Assembly (NCBI GenBank): GCA_012523035.1 | Contig: JAAYJH010000089.1 | Span: 1-54,578, forward strand | DNA: 54,578 bases | Source: Fibrobacter sp. | Lineage (GTDB): Bacteria > Fibrobacterota > Fibrobacteria > Fibrobacterales > Fibrobacteraceae | Direction of reading: 5' to 3' | Shown: one piece after another, positions 1 to 8,118 of the stretch | How the letters are laid out: the number at the start of each line of letters is the position of its first letter | Position numbering within the stretch: position 1 is the first letter of the stretch | The notes under the pieces: generated by a model | Told to the model about the DNA's origin: nothing | What the model saw: the letters and a program-made list of their open reading frames with translations, nothing else | Database searches by the model: none | Position numbers and translations under genes: made by a program

Positions 1-299
1 AATCTGCACTTTAGCTAGAGTTTTTGTTTTTTAAAGTATTTATTTGAAAATAAGCTGCATTTAAAAGAATAGATGCTTTGTTTTTTTGAAAAAATGAAAT
101 TCCTTTAAAGAAAAGCTTAAAAAAATGTAAAATCATTTGGACTCGTTTAAAGGTCTAAATCTATAGTGTTTTTTTGTATTTTTTTTTGGCTAAATCAGTT
201 TATTTAAAATGATGAGTTTTAGCCCTATATTTTTCCTTTTTACACTTTTTTAATCTTTAGTTTTGTATTTATTTTATGCTGATTCACTTAGGAGATTTT
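1..299. other. AT-rich intergenic leader, no gene seen
   Basis: Very AT-rich stretch with long T and A runs and no open frame that looks coding. It must carry the promoter of the RidA-like gene that follows, but I see no convincing -35/-10 pair. The only clear signal is the ribosome binding site TTAGGAG just before position 300. Confidence 0.5.
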
Positions 300-749
300 A
301 TGCAACAGATTACAGAAAAATTAAACGCCAAAGGACTTCGATTGCCCCCTCCCCCTCAAGCCCTTGCTGCTTATGAGCCAGCACTCCGCGTTTTAGATTC
401 AATTTATGTGTCTGGCCAACTTGCCTTTGATGATTTTAAGGGAGTGGTGCCTAGCTCTATTTCACCCGAAAAGGCAATTAAAGCGGCAGAAACAGCTTTT
501 TTGAATGCACTATCTCTTGCTATTTCTCTGCTAAACCCAGAAGAGAAACTGCAATTAATTCAAGTGCAAGGCTTTGTCCAATGTGAGTCTGATTTTAAAG
601 AAATCCCACAGATTATAAATGGAGCTTCTCTTTTGGCTATAGAGTTGTTGGGAGATCAAGGGAAACACACTCGTTTTGCGGTTGGAGTCGCCTCTTTACC
701 TAAAAATAGTCCTGTAGAAATAGCTTGTACTTTTAAAGTATATCTTTAG
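300..749 (+). CDS. RidA/YjgF-family protein
   Basis: A 149-residue protein of the YjgF/YER057c/UK114 (RidA) superfamily, whose best known members hydrolyse reactive enamine/imine intermediates. The whole chain is one domain. It carries the LYVSGQL-like strand (YVSGQLAF) near residue 45 and the C-terminal TRFAVGVASLP segment, where the Arg falls at the place of the catalytic arginine of RidA. The subgroup looks like the atypical longer YjgF-like proteins. I chose the start at 300 rather than the in-frame ATG at 276 because AGGAG lies 6 bases before it. The 3' end overlaps the convergent HD gene by 17 bases. Substrate unknown. Confidence 0.85.
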   Translation: MQQITEKLNAKGLRLPPPPQALAAYEPALRVLDSIYVSGQLAFDDFKGVVPSSISPEKAIKAAETAFLNALSLAISLLNPEEKLQLIQVQGFVQCESDFKEIPQIINGASLLAIELLGDQGKHTRFAVGVASLPKNSPVEIACTFKVYL

Positions 750-1245
750 CTTTGCTTTTTAACCAAGCCCGAATTTCACTCAAAGGCACCTCTTTGGAAG
801 CTTCGGCTAGCTTTGCTCCAAGATCTGTGGCCATTTTTTTGGGGTCCGAACGGTATCCAGCACGAGCCAAGTCTAAGCGGTCTGCATCATAACAGGTGTT
901 GATGCTAATGTTATCACTGGCATGCTCTTTGGTGTGGTAGTGGCAAGCGTGTTTTAATAAGTTGTATTTTTTTTCTTCTAATTCAAAATATTGACCTCGA
1001 CAAGAGTCCAAAAAAAGTGCAGCTCTAGGCCCGTGTTCGGGGTCATAACCATCATCGATTCGACGAGAGTCATGAAACAAGGCAAAAAGTTTTATTATCG
1101 TGGGGTCTGCTCCAGTTTTTTTGGCTAGCAAAAGGCCATTGTGCTCGACTTGTTCCCAATGGTCTAAGCCATGTATAGTTTCTGGCCCCGTCATCCTTTG
1201 ATCATTGATCATTTTTTTTAATGCTTCGTAGTCAATCCACTTCAT
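733..1245 (-). CDS. HD-domain hydrolase, conserved family of unknown substrate
   Basis: A 170-residue protein with the metal-binding HD superfamily pattern: HGLDHW (His25, His29), the HD doublet FALFHDS (His58-Asp59), a central His cluster (CHYHTKEH) and a late Asp in CYDADRLDL. Proteins with HGxDHW and LFALFHDSRR are widespread as stand-alone HD phosphohydrolases, but I know no assigned substrate. It overlaps the upstream mutS by 4 bases (ATGA), so it is the last gene of the minus-strand run, and its 3' end overlaps the convergent RidA gene. Function beyond metal-dependent phosphohydrolase is not supported. Confidence 0.8.
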   Translation of the reverse strand: MKWIDYEALKKMINDQRMTGPETIHGLDHWEQVEHNGLLLAKKTGADPTIIKLFALFHDSRRIDDGYDPEHGPRAALFLDSCRGQYFELEEKKYNLLKHACHYHTKEHASDNISINTCYDADRLDLARAGYRSDPKKMATDLGAKLAEASKEVPLSEIRAWLKSKAKDIL

Positions 1246-3842
1246 AAATGATAGTGTTCCTTTAAATCTGATAAAAATTGAAGGGCCTCGAGAGGGGTCA
1301 TTTCTTCTGGTTTTAAACGAGAAAGCTCTTCACAAATGAGCGTGGCATTTTCGTCTGGAGGAGCAAAGATATCAACTTGAGGAGTTTCTTTTATTTGTTT
1401 TTCTACAGACACATCACTAGGGTCTAATTGATGTTTTTCTAATCGATGTAAAATTCGCCTGGCCCTGCGAACCACATTGGGTGGAAGCCCTGCCATTTCT
1501 GCTACATGAATTCCATAACTGGAGTCACAAGCTCCTTTCGCTATTTGATGTAAAAAAATCAATTTATTGTTTTTTTCTTGAACTAAAACCTGATAGTTTT
1601 CTGCTTTGGGAAGGCTGTCTATAAGACTTGTAAGCTCGTGATAGTGTGTGGCAAATAAAGTCAAAGGAGATTCGCAGTCTTCTTCACCATGCAAAGTCTC
1701 GACGATGGCCCAAGCAATGGAAAGCCCATCAAAAGTACTGGTTCCACGACCAATTTCATCGAGTAAAATTAAACTTTTTGGACTTGCATTTCGAAGGATG
1801 TTGGCTGTTTCTACCATTTCTACCATGAATGTAGAGAGTCCTTTGGACAAACGGTCACTAGCACCTACTCGTGTGAAAATTCGATCGACTATTCCTATTT
1901 TCGCCGATTTAGCAGGCACAAAAGAACCCATTTGAGCCATTAAAACGATGAGCCCAGTTTGCCTTAAATAAGTAGACTTTCCTGCCATATTAGGTCCAGT
2001 GATCAGCATGAATCGTTCGTGTTCACTGCTGAGAGCTATGTCATTGGGTACAAAACGCTGATTTGGATTGGCAGCCACAATCACAGGATGAAAGCCCTCT
2101 ACTATTTCGACACCGTTTGCCTCATGGACTTGAGCTCGACAATAATTATAACGCCGTGCTGCGATGCTTAAGCTGTAAAGTACATCTAATTTTGCAATAG
2201 CCCCAGCTATTTTTTGAAATAAGGAACGCCAAGAATTGACCTTTTCTCTCAATTCACAAAAAATTTTATATTCTTCTTCGTGGATTTGCACCTCTGCATT
2301 AGAGATGATAGATTCATACTCTTTCATTTGAGGGGTGATGTATCGCTCTGCATTGACTGTGGTTTGTTTTCGAATATATTCTTCGGGAACTTTTTGTGTT
2401 TGTGCTTTGGTCACTTCGATGTAATAACCAAAAACTTTGTTAAAGCCTACTTTTAAGGTGGTGATGCCTAGTCGTTCTTTTTCACGCGCTTCTAAAGAAG
2501 CCATCCACTCTTTTTTGTCTTTGATCTCGGCATGCATGGCATCTAAGGTCTCGCTTGCCCCTTCTTTAATCATGCCACCTTCACGAATGGTTAAAGGTAA
2601 ATCCTCTTTTAGAAAGCTTAAAATTTCTTCTCCACGACCTTTGGCTTGCTCTAAAATAACATATAAATCTTTAAAAATTGGGGAATCTAAAGATAATATA
2701 GAAGCCGACAGAGTGATAGATTTCAATAAAGAAGTTCCCAAACCTGCTAAATCTCGTGCATTGGCTCTTCCAGCACCCACTCTTCCCATCAAGCGTTCTA
2801 TGTCTAATATTTCTTGAAGCTCTTGTTTTAATTCATCTAAAATAATAGGATTTTGGACTAATTCTGCAATGGCTTCACTTCTTTTTTCGATAGCCTGGAC
2901 TTTAATCAAGGGGTGCACTATCCAGTCTTTGAGCAATCGTCCACCCATAGCGGTAACCGTGTGGTCTAACACTGCATTGAGAGTGCTTTTAGTGTCTTCT
3001 ATATTTAAGGGACGAATCAACTCTAAGTGTCTTTGAGTGGCTGGATCTAGAATCATGTAGTCGCCTAAGTTCAAAAACTCCAAGCGAGTGATATGAGATA
3101 ATGCAGATTTTTTTTGTTCTAATAAATAAGCTAATAATGCCCCAGCGACTCGCAACTCATTTTCCTTGGCCTCTAAGCCCAAGGACTCTATACTGTCTAC
3201 TTTAAAATGAGAGACTAAGGTGTGAGTGGCTTGAGACTCTTCAAAGTAAAACTTATCTAAAGGAGTTTTTAAAATAGACTCGTAGTCCAACAAAGTTTCC
3301 AAAGAATCAGGGATTTCCTGCCCCTCAAGGATCAAAACTTCACTTGGATTTTTTTTGGAGAACTCACTTTCAAAGACATTATAAGAAGAAATTGAAACAG
3401 AGAAAAAACCTGTAGAAACATCGGCAAAAGAAAAAGCAATTTGATCTTTTGAAGTGACTAGTATTGCACATAAATAATTGGCTTCTTTTTCTACTAAATT
3501 CCCTTCACTCATCGTGGTGCCCGCACTGATAATTTCTACTACTCCTCTTTTTACAAGCCCTTTAGCCTGTTTGGGATCTTCTAGTTGTTCACAAATTGCC
3601 ACTCTGTACCCTGCATCAATCATTTTAGGGATATAGCGTTCTGCTGCATGGTATGGAAAACCACACAAAGGAGTAGAAGAAGCTGCCCCATTATTTCTAG
3701 AAGTTAGAGTTAAACCTAAAATTTTTGAAGCTGTTTTAGCATCTTCATCAAAAAGTTCATAAAAATCTCCCAAACGAAAAAACAAAATACAATCTGGATT
3801 TTCACTTTTGAGTTCATTGTATTGTCGCATTAAAGGGGTCAT
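1242..3842 (-). CDS. mutS: DNA mismatch repair protein MutS
   Basis: An 866-residue MutS, close to the usual 850-870. The N-terminal mismatch-binding domain starts with TPLMRQYNELK and includes the FFRLGDFYELF segment with the Phe-x-Glu mismatch-reading motif. Then follow the connector, lever and clamp regions. The ATPase has Walker A GPNMAGKST near residue 616, and DEIGRGTSTFDG (Walker B and signature) near 693, followed by FATHYHEL. It recognises mismatches and recruits MutL. The start overlaps the scpB stop by 4 bases, pointing to translational coupling. mutL is not in the window. Confidence 0.97.
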   Translation of the reverse strand: MTPLMRQYNELKSENPDCILFFRLGDFYELFDEDAKTASKILGLTLTSRNNGAASSTPLCGFPYHAAERYIPKMIDAGYRVAICEQLEDPKQAKGLVKRGVVEIISAGTTMSEGNLVEKEANYLCAILVTSKDQIAFSFADVSTGFFSVSISSYNVFESEFSKKNPSEVLILEGQEIPDSLETLLDYESILKTPLDKFYFEESQATHTLVSHFKVDSIESLGLEAKENELRVAGALLAYLLEQKKSALSHITRLEFLNLGDYMILDPATQRHLELIRPLNIEDTKSTLNAVLDHTVTAMGGRLLKDWIVHPLIKVQAIEKRSEAIAELVQNPIILDELKQELQEILDIERLMGRVGAGRANARDLAGLGTSLLKSITLSASILSLDSPIFKDLYVILEQAKGRGEEILSFLKEDLPLTIREGGMIKEGASETLDAMHAEIKDKKEWMASLEAREKERLGITTLKVGFNKVFGYYIEVTKAQTQKVPEEYIRKQTTVNAERYITPQMKEYESIISNAEVQIHEEEYKIFCELREKVNSWRSLFQKIAGAIAKLDVLYSLSIAARRYNYCRAQVHEANGVEIVEGFHPVIVAANPNQRFVPNDIALSSEHERFMLITGPNMAGKSTYLRQTGLIVLMAQMGSFVPAKSAKIGIVDRIFTRVGASDRLSKGLSTFMVEMVETANILRNASPKSLILLDEIGRGTSTFDGLSIAWAIVETLHGEEDCESPLTLFATHYHELTSLIDSLPKAENYQVLVQEKNNKLIFLHQIAKGACDSSYGIHVAEMAGLPPNVVRRARRILHRLEKHQLDPSDVSVEKQIKETPQVDIFAPPDENATLICEELSRLKPEEMTPLEALQFLSDLKEHYHL

Positions 3843-4543
3843 GGACTACCCATACTGAGTTCTACTTGATCGGGATTATCGTTCGAAGAAGACATTTCAC
3901 TGATAGAATCCGGTCTCTCGTATTGAGGGATAAGCATTCCCGCTGAAATTAACTCATCAAACTCTCTGAGTCTAGGTAAATCTTCGGGGATGCGATTGAT
4001 ACCAAAATAAGTCATAAACTCTGTGGTAGTGACATAGGTATAAGGGTTACCCACTGTTTCTGCCCTTGCTCCAAGAGCTATTAACTTTTTTTCCAATAAA
4101 TTTCTAAGAGGAGCATCAGAAGAAACCCCTCTCACTTGCTCTATCCCAGCTCGAGTGATTGGCTGCTGGTAAGCCACTACAGCCAAAGTTTCGAGTGCCG
4201 CTTGAGATAGTCGTCTTGCTGCTATATCCGGGAACAATTTGCGAACCCAAGGATAGTATTTTGAACGAGTTCTAAAACGATAGCCTCCAGCATGTTCTAC
4301 GATTTCAAAAGGAGAATGAATTTGATTTAGAGAATCGTTGGCATTGATCAAAGCGTTTGCCACCATACGAGCATCAATAAAGTCTCCTAAAATAGAACGA
4401 ATTTTTTTGAGTGTCACCACTTCGGGAGAGGCAAAAACAATTGCCTGAATAATACGCGCCAAATCTTCGCTGTTTTCGACTTGTGGCAAATCATTAGATG
4501 CATCCTCTAAATATTCTGTGTTTTCGTCTTTGTTTTTATCCAT
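3839..4543 (-). CDS. scpB: Segregation and condensation protein ScpB
   Basis: A 234-residue ScpB, the winged-helix kleisin partner of the SMC-ScpA condensin that organises and segregates the chromosome. The first 25 residues are acidic and probably disordered. Tandem winged helices follow, with the conserved LSQAALETLAVVAYQQPITRAGIEQVRG segment at about residues 112-140 and LRNLLEKKLI after it. The C-terminal 50 residues are low-complexity. It sits between ftsE and mutS, sharing a 4-bp overlap with mutS. scpA, its usual neighbour, is not here. Confidence 0.93.
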   Translation of the reverse strand: MDKNKDENTEYLEDASNDLPQVENSEDLARIIQAIVFASPEVVTLKKIRSILGDFIDARMVANALINANDSLNQIHSPFEIVEHAGGYRFRTRSKYYPWVRKLFPDIAARRLSQAALETLAVVAYQQPITRAGIEQVRGVSSDAPLRNLLEKKLIALGARAETVGNPYTYVTTTEFMTYFGINRIPEDLPRLREFDELISAGMLIPQYERPDSISEMSSSNDNPDQVELSMGSP

Positions 4544-4554
4544 TCTACTAAGCC

Positions 4555-5244
4555 CTAAAAAATATCACGATTTAAAAGTTTACCTTGAGTCAAACTAAGT
4601 CGGCGAAAAGGACTGTCTAAATAAAAATCAGGGTTATGCGTGGCCATAACAACAGTTGTCCCTCTAGCGTTGATTTCTTTAAATATAGAAAAAACTTCAT
4701 TGGCATTGTCTGGATCCAAATTTCCTGTAGGTTCGTCTGCTAAAAGCAAGTAAGGGTTGTGCACTATTGCCCTTGCAATGGCTACTCTCTGCTGCTCTCC
4801 ACCAGACAGCGTATAGGGCATAGCCAATCGTTTTGCTGTGATTCCAACTAAAGCGAGTGCATCAAAAACCTTCAATTTTATCTCTTTGTTTCTAACCCCC
4901 ACCATTCGAAGTGCTAAGGCTACATTTTCGTACACATTTCTATCGGATAAAAGCTTGAAATCTTGAAAAACCACTCCCAAATAGCGTCTAAGTGTTTGGA
5001 TGGACGCATCTTTAGTGGTTTTACTGTCATAAAATGCTGTAGGACTAAATTTCACTGTAATTTGTCCACCCCGTTGAGTGTCTGGCCTATCGTCCATATA
5101 AATCATTTTCAAAAAAGTCGATTTACCCGCTCCAGAATGGCCTGTTAAAAATACAAATTCACCTTTATAAATACGACAGGTGATGTCCGAAAGGGCTCTC
5201 CAATCGTCTTCATATGTTTTGGTGACATGAGAAAATCGAATCAT
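4555..5244 (-). CDS. ftsE: Cell-division ABC transporter ATPase FtsE
   Basis: A 229-residue ABC ATPase with Walker A GHSGAGKST (35-43), Q-loop VVFQDF, signature LSGGEQQRVAIARA and Walker B LLLADEPTGNLD. The opening MIRFSHVTKTY and the phrase THNPDF are typical of FtsE, which with FtsX activates septal peptidoglycan hydrolases at the divisome. LolD/MacB-type ATPases are the main alternative. The gene lies 6 bases downstream of a methyltransferase gene and 11 bases upstream of scpB. There is no ftsX next to it or anywhere in the window, which is unusual because ftsE and ftsX are normally adjacent. Confidence 0.85.
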   Translation of the reverse strand: MIRFSHVTKTYEDDWRALSDITCRIYKGEFVFLTGHSGAGKSTFLKMIYMDDRPDTQRGGQITVKFSPTAFYDSKTTKDASIQTLRRYLGVVFQDFKLLSDRNVYENVALALRMVGVRNKEIKLKVFDALALVGITAKRLAMPYTLSGGEQQRVAIARAIVHNPYLLLADEPTGNLDPDNANEVFSIFKEINARGTTVVMATHNPDFYLDSPFRRLSLTQGKLLNRDIF

Positions 5245-5250
5245 CAGCTT

Positions 5251-5985
5251 TTATTCCTTCGATAACACAAAATGAATTCTTTCTGCTTTTCGGTTTCCTT
5301 TTTTCTCACTAAAATCAGAATAAGTCGCTTTTATTTTAAGTGAATTTGAGCGAGCTAAATTTTCAAAAAAAGAAATCGGATAAACAACTTGTTCGTGAAG
5401 TTCTGTGTAGCGTTTATAAAGCTTATCTTCTGTTTGTACAAAAAAATTAAACTCATTGTATTGTTTTTTTGCTATAAAATCATACCAAGAGTGCCTGGCT
5501 ATAAAATCGTCTTTGATTTGCACTAAATCGTGAAGATCTTCGAAATGAGTGTAACTGTTGTATTCGGTAGTGGCATCAAAAACAAAAAGACCACCCTGAT
5601 TTAATAATCTATAAACTTCTTCAAAAAACAATTGTAGTTTCAAAGGTGACAAATAGTTAATAGCATCGTAGGTCATCAAAATCAAATCGAAAGGACCGCG
5701 TAAAGGAATAGCACTAGCATCTGCAACTAATCGATGACCGCTCCATTTTGGAGATGCTAAAGAAATCATTGCAATAGAAATGTCTGTAGTCACTCTAGAC
5801 TTCACACTAGAAAAACGCAAGTTTTCTGCTAAAGAACCTGTACCAGCTCCAAGCTCTAAAATAGATTCAGGCTCGAGACCTTCTTTTTTTATGATTTTTT
5901 TTAAAAAGCTAGCCCACATGGAGTAATCGACATGTTTCATCACTGTTTCATAATAACTCGCTAAAACATGATACGGAACACTCAT
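5251..5985 (-). CDS. Class I SAM-dependent methyltransferase
   Basis: A 244-residue Rossmann-fold methyltransferase. Motif I is ILELGAGTG (residues 42-50), followed by an acidic strand end (TTDIS) and the motif IV-like LILMTYDAINYL. The C-terminal half contains several aromatic-rich strands, typical of small-molecule methyltransferases with a beta-sheet insertion. Substrate cannot be read from the sequence. The start overlaps the end of the surA-like gene by 4 bases, so it is co-translated with the periplasmic chaperone genes and ftsE, though this does not explain its role. Confidence 0.85.
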   Translation of the reverse strand: MSVPYHVLASYYETVMKHVDYSMWASFLKKIIKKEGLEPESILELGAGTGSLAENLRFSSVKSRVTTDISIAMISLASPKWSGHRLVADASAIPLRGPFDLILMTYDAINYLSPLKLQLFFEEVYRLLNQGGLFVFDATTEYNSYTHFEDLHDLVQIKDDFIARHSWYDFIAKKQYNEFNFFVQTEDKLYKRYTELHEQVVYPISFFENLARSNSLKIKATYSDFSEKKGNRKAERIHFVLSKE

Positions 5986-7265
5986 TCTTTGTGCCTAACC
6001 TCGATGTGAACTTCTTGACGCCATTTTTGAACAAAAGCTTGTAATTTCTTGTTTTCCATTTGACTGGCTGCTAGAGCCTCTATTTTCTGGTAATCTTCTT
6101 CTATATTGAGTTCCCTCACCTCTCGCTCATCATCTAAGCGAAACAAATGATAGGAGTCATCAATCAATACAGGCTCTGAGATTTCTCCAACACTCAATCG
6201 AGAAATGGTCTGCACATAATTAGAGTCAAATTCATTCCTTTGAAACCACCCTAAATCGCCCCCTTTAAAGTTTGTTTCTAGATCTTCACTCCATTTTTTT
6301 GCCGCTAAAGCAAAGCTTTTTTTATCGTGAATATTGCTTCGTATTGAATCTGCTTTACTCAACACTTTTAAAGAGTCTTCTTTAGAAGCTTGTACTTTTA
6401 GCAAAATGTGTGCTGAGCGAGTGGCGTTTTCTTTTCGACCCACCAATCTTATAATATGAAAACCTTGTGAGGTTTTCACAGGTTTTTCTGTATATTCCCC
6501 ATTTTTTAACCTCTCTAATGCCCGTTCGTAAGCTGGTTCAAAAAGCCCTTTTCTCACAAAACCCAAATCCCCACCCTTTTCTTTCAAGGAATCTTGAGAG
6601 TGATTTTTAGTCAAAACATCCCAATGGACTCCCTGGTCCAAACTATCAATTAACATCAGTGCTTTTTTTTCCACAGAATCTACTATAGATGGATTGGCTT
6701 CTATTTTCAATTGCAAGTGACTCACCGATATACAATTATACTGTTTGGGTAAAGAATCCTTATAAGCTTCATAAAAGGCTAAGACTTCTTTTTTTGTGGG
6801 GCTAAGGACACCCACATGCAGCTGACGAATACGAGTCACCAAGATATGATCTCGAATTTGTTTGCTCAACTGCTCTCTATATTGGGCCATGCTAATTCCT
6901 AATTGATTTTGAATAGCCTTTTCTAATGTAGCCAAATCAATATTTTGACTAGCAGCGAGAGAAGTTAAATGCATAGAAACTCGTTGATCCACTTCCTCAT
7001 CTGCAACCACAATAGAGTCTATCGAAACACGACTCAATAAGACCTTTTCATCGATCAAATGGTTTAAAACAAAAGACATTTGCTCTGTTTCAGACATGTT
7101 TTGAGCTTCTGGAGAGTTTTTAAATTGATAAAAATGATTTAACAACTCAGAACGCATGATAGGTTTTCCATCAACAATAGCTGCGATGGACTCCATTAAA
7201 ACAGGAGTTGCCCACAAGAAGTGAGTGAAAGTCAAAAACAAAACAACATAAAACAATCGAATCAT
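5982..7265 (-). CDS. surA: Periplasmic peptidyl-prolyl isomerase/chaperone, SurA-like
   Basis: A 427-residue exported protein. The first 19 residues form a signal peptide ending in WAT. A SurA N-terminal chaperone region follows (AAIVDGKPIMRSELLNHF), then two parvulin-type rotamase domains, at about residues 177-275 (HLQLKIEA ... GGDLGFVRKGLF ... TSQGFHIIRLVGR) and 283-380 (SAHILLKVQA ... GGDLGWFQRNEF). Both keep the GGDLGW/F motif. SurA assists folding of outer-membrane proteins, which fits the beta-barrel candidate at 33477. It overlaps the upstream lipoprotein gene and the downstream methyltransferase gene by 4 bases each. Confidence 0.88.
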   Translation of the reverse strand: MIRLFYVVLFLTFTHFLWATPVLMESIAAIVDGKPIMRSELLNHFYQFKNSPEAQNMSETEQMSFVLNHLIDEKVLLSRVSIDSIVVADEEVDQRVSMHLTSLAASQNIDLATLEKAIQNQLGISMAQYREQLSKQIRDHILVTRIRQLHVGVLSPTKKEVLAFYEAYKDSLPKQYNCISVSHLQLKIEANPSIVDSVEKKALMLIDSLDQGVHWDVLTKNHSQDSLKEKGGDLGFVRKGLFEPAYERALERLKNGEYTEKPVKTSQGFHIIRLVGRKENATRSAHILLKVQASKEDSLKVLSKADSIRSNIHDKKSFALAAKKWSEDLETNFKGGDLGWFQRNEFDSNYVQTISRLSVGEISEPVLIDDSYHLFRLDDEREVRELNIEEDYQKIEALAASQMENKKLQAFVQKWRQEVHIEVRHKE

Positions 7266-8083
7266 TTATTCCTCTTTTTTGTTAAAGAATCCGCAAACAA
7301 CTCAGAATTTGAATATATAGGAAGTTTCTTTTTCAAGTTTAATTTAAAGCTTTTTAGTGCTTCTTGTCTCTTATGCATATAAGAAAGGTCTTTGGCTAAC
7401 GCTGAAACAGAGTCAAAAGGAATCACTGTACCCGAATCTTGCCTAGCTGTAATTACAATACTTTTTAATAAGCCACCACAAGCCTTAGGCTGTGAAAGTT
7501 TCCCTAGCTCCAGTTCTCGCAAGTCCACCGCCAAGCAAGAGTCAGGCGTTTCTAAGACTTCATTAAAAGCAGTTTTCGTTTTCAATCGAAAATCACTCGA
7601 AGGCTCTGCAGAAAAAACTGAAGATTGCTTTGACTTATAATAACTAGAAGCCCACTTCCATTCGTTGTAAGAAATAATAAAACCAGACCAAATCCACTTG
7701 TCATACAAAAAATGTTCAGGATTGGAGTCATAAAAGCTTCGAATTTCTTTGGGGCTTACAGATATAGAGTCCACTTCTTTAGCAGTGAAAGCGTCAACTA
7801 CAATTTTTCTTTCTGCCGACCGAATGCGTTCTCTCACCGATTTTTCTCGATTAAAGCCTTGATTTAAAGCCGCCTGATAAATCGATTCTTCGTCAATCCA
7901 GTTTTCGATCCATACTATTTTTTCGCGTTTTGAAAGAGAATCCCAAGATTGCACTTTCGATTTTAAATAAGATTCCTTTAACTTCACTTCACCCACAGAT
8001 GCAAGCACTGGATCCGAGTTAAACCAAGAAAATTCACAAGCCACCAAGCTCAAAAGACTAAAAAGAACTAATAAAAATTTCAT
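7262..8083 (-). CDS. SurA/PrsA-like lipoprotein chaperone
   Basis: A 273-residue lipoprotein: signal peptide MKFLLVLFSLLSLVAC with lipobox LVAC and Cys16. The region around residues 45-120 (WIDEESIYQAALNQGF, then SPKEIRSFYDSNPEHF) resembles the chaperone arms of SurA/PrsA-type PPIases. The expected parvulin core after it is weak: no GGDLG-type motif is seen, so isomerase activity is doubtful. It overlaps the surA-like gene by 4 bases and probably works with it in outer-membrane protein assembly. This is inference from context and partial similarity. Confidence 0.7.
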   Translation of the reverse strand: MKFLLVLFSLLSLVACEFSWFNSDPVLASVGEVKLKESYLKSKVQSWDSLSKREKIVWIENWIDEESIYQAALNQGFNREKSVRERIRSAERKIVVDAFTAKEVDSISVSPKEIRSFYDSNPEHFLYDKWIWSGFIISYNEWKWASSYYKSKQSSVFSAEPSSDFRLKTKTAFNEVLETPDSCLAVDLRELELGKLSQPKACGGLLKSIVITARQDSGTVIPFDSVSALAKDLSYMHKRQEALKSFKLNLKKKLPIYSNSELFADSLTKKRNK

Positions 8084-8118
8084 AGATTCTAATTTAGAAA
8101 AACTTTCGAAAAAAAAAT

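Noticed and set aside
2437-2817. Open frame of 126 codons on the plus strand inside mutS
   Set aside because: Antisense shadow of a well conserved gene; no start signal and low-complexity composition.
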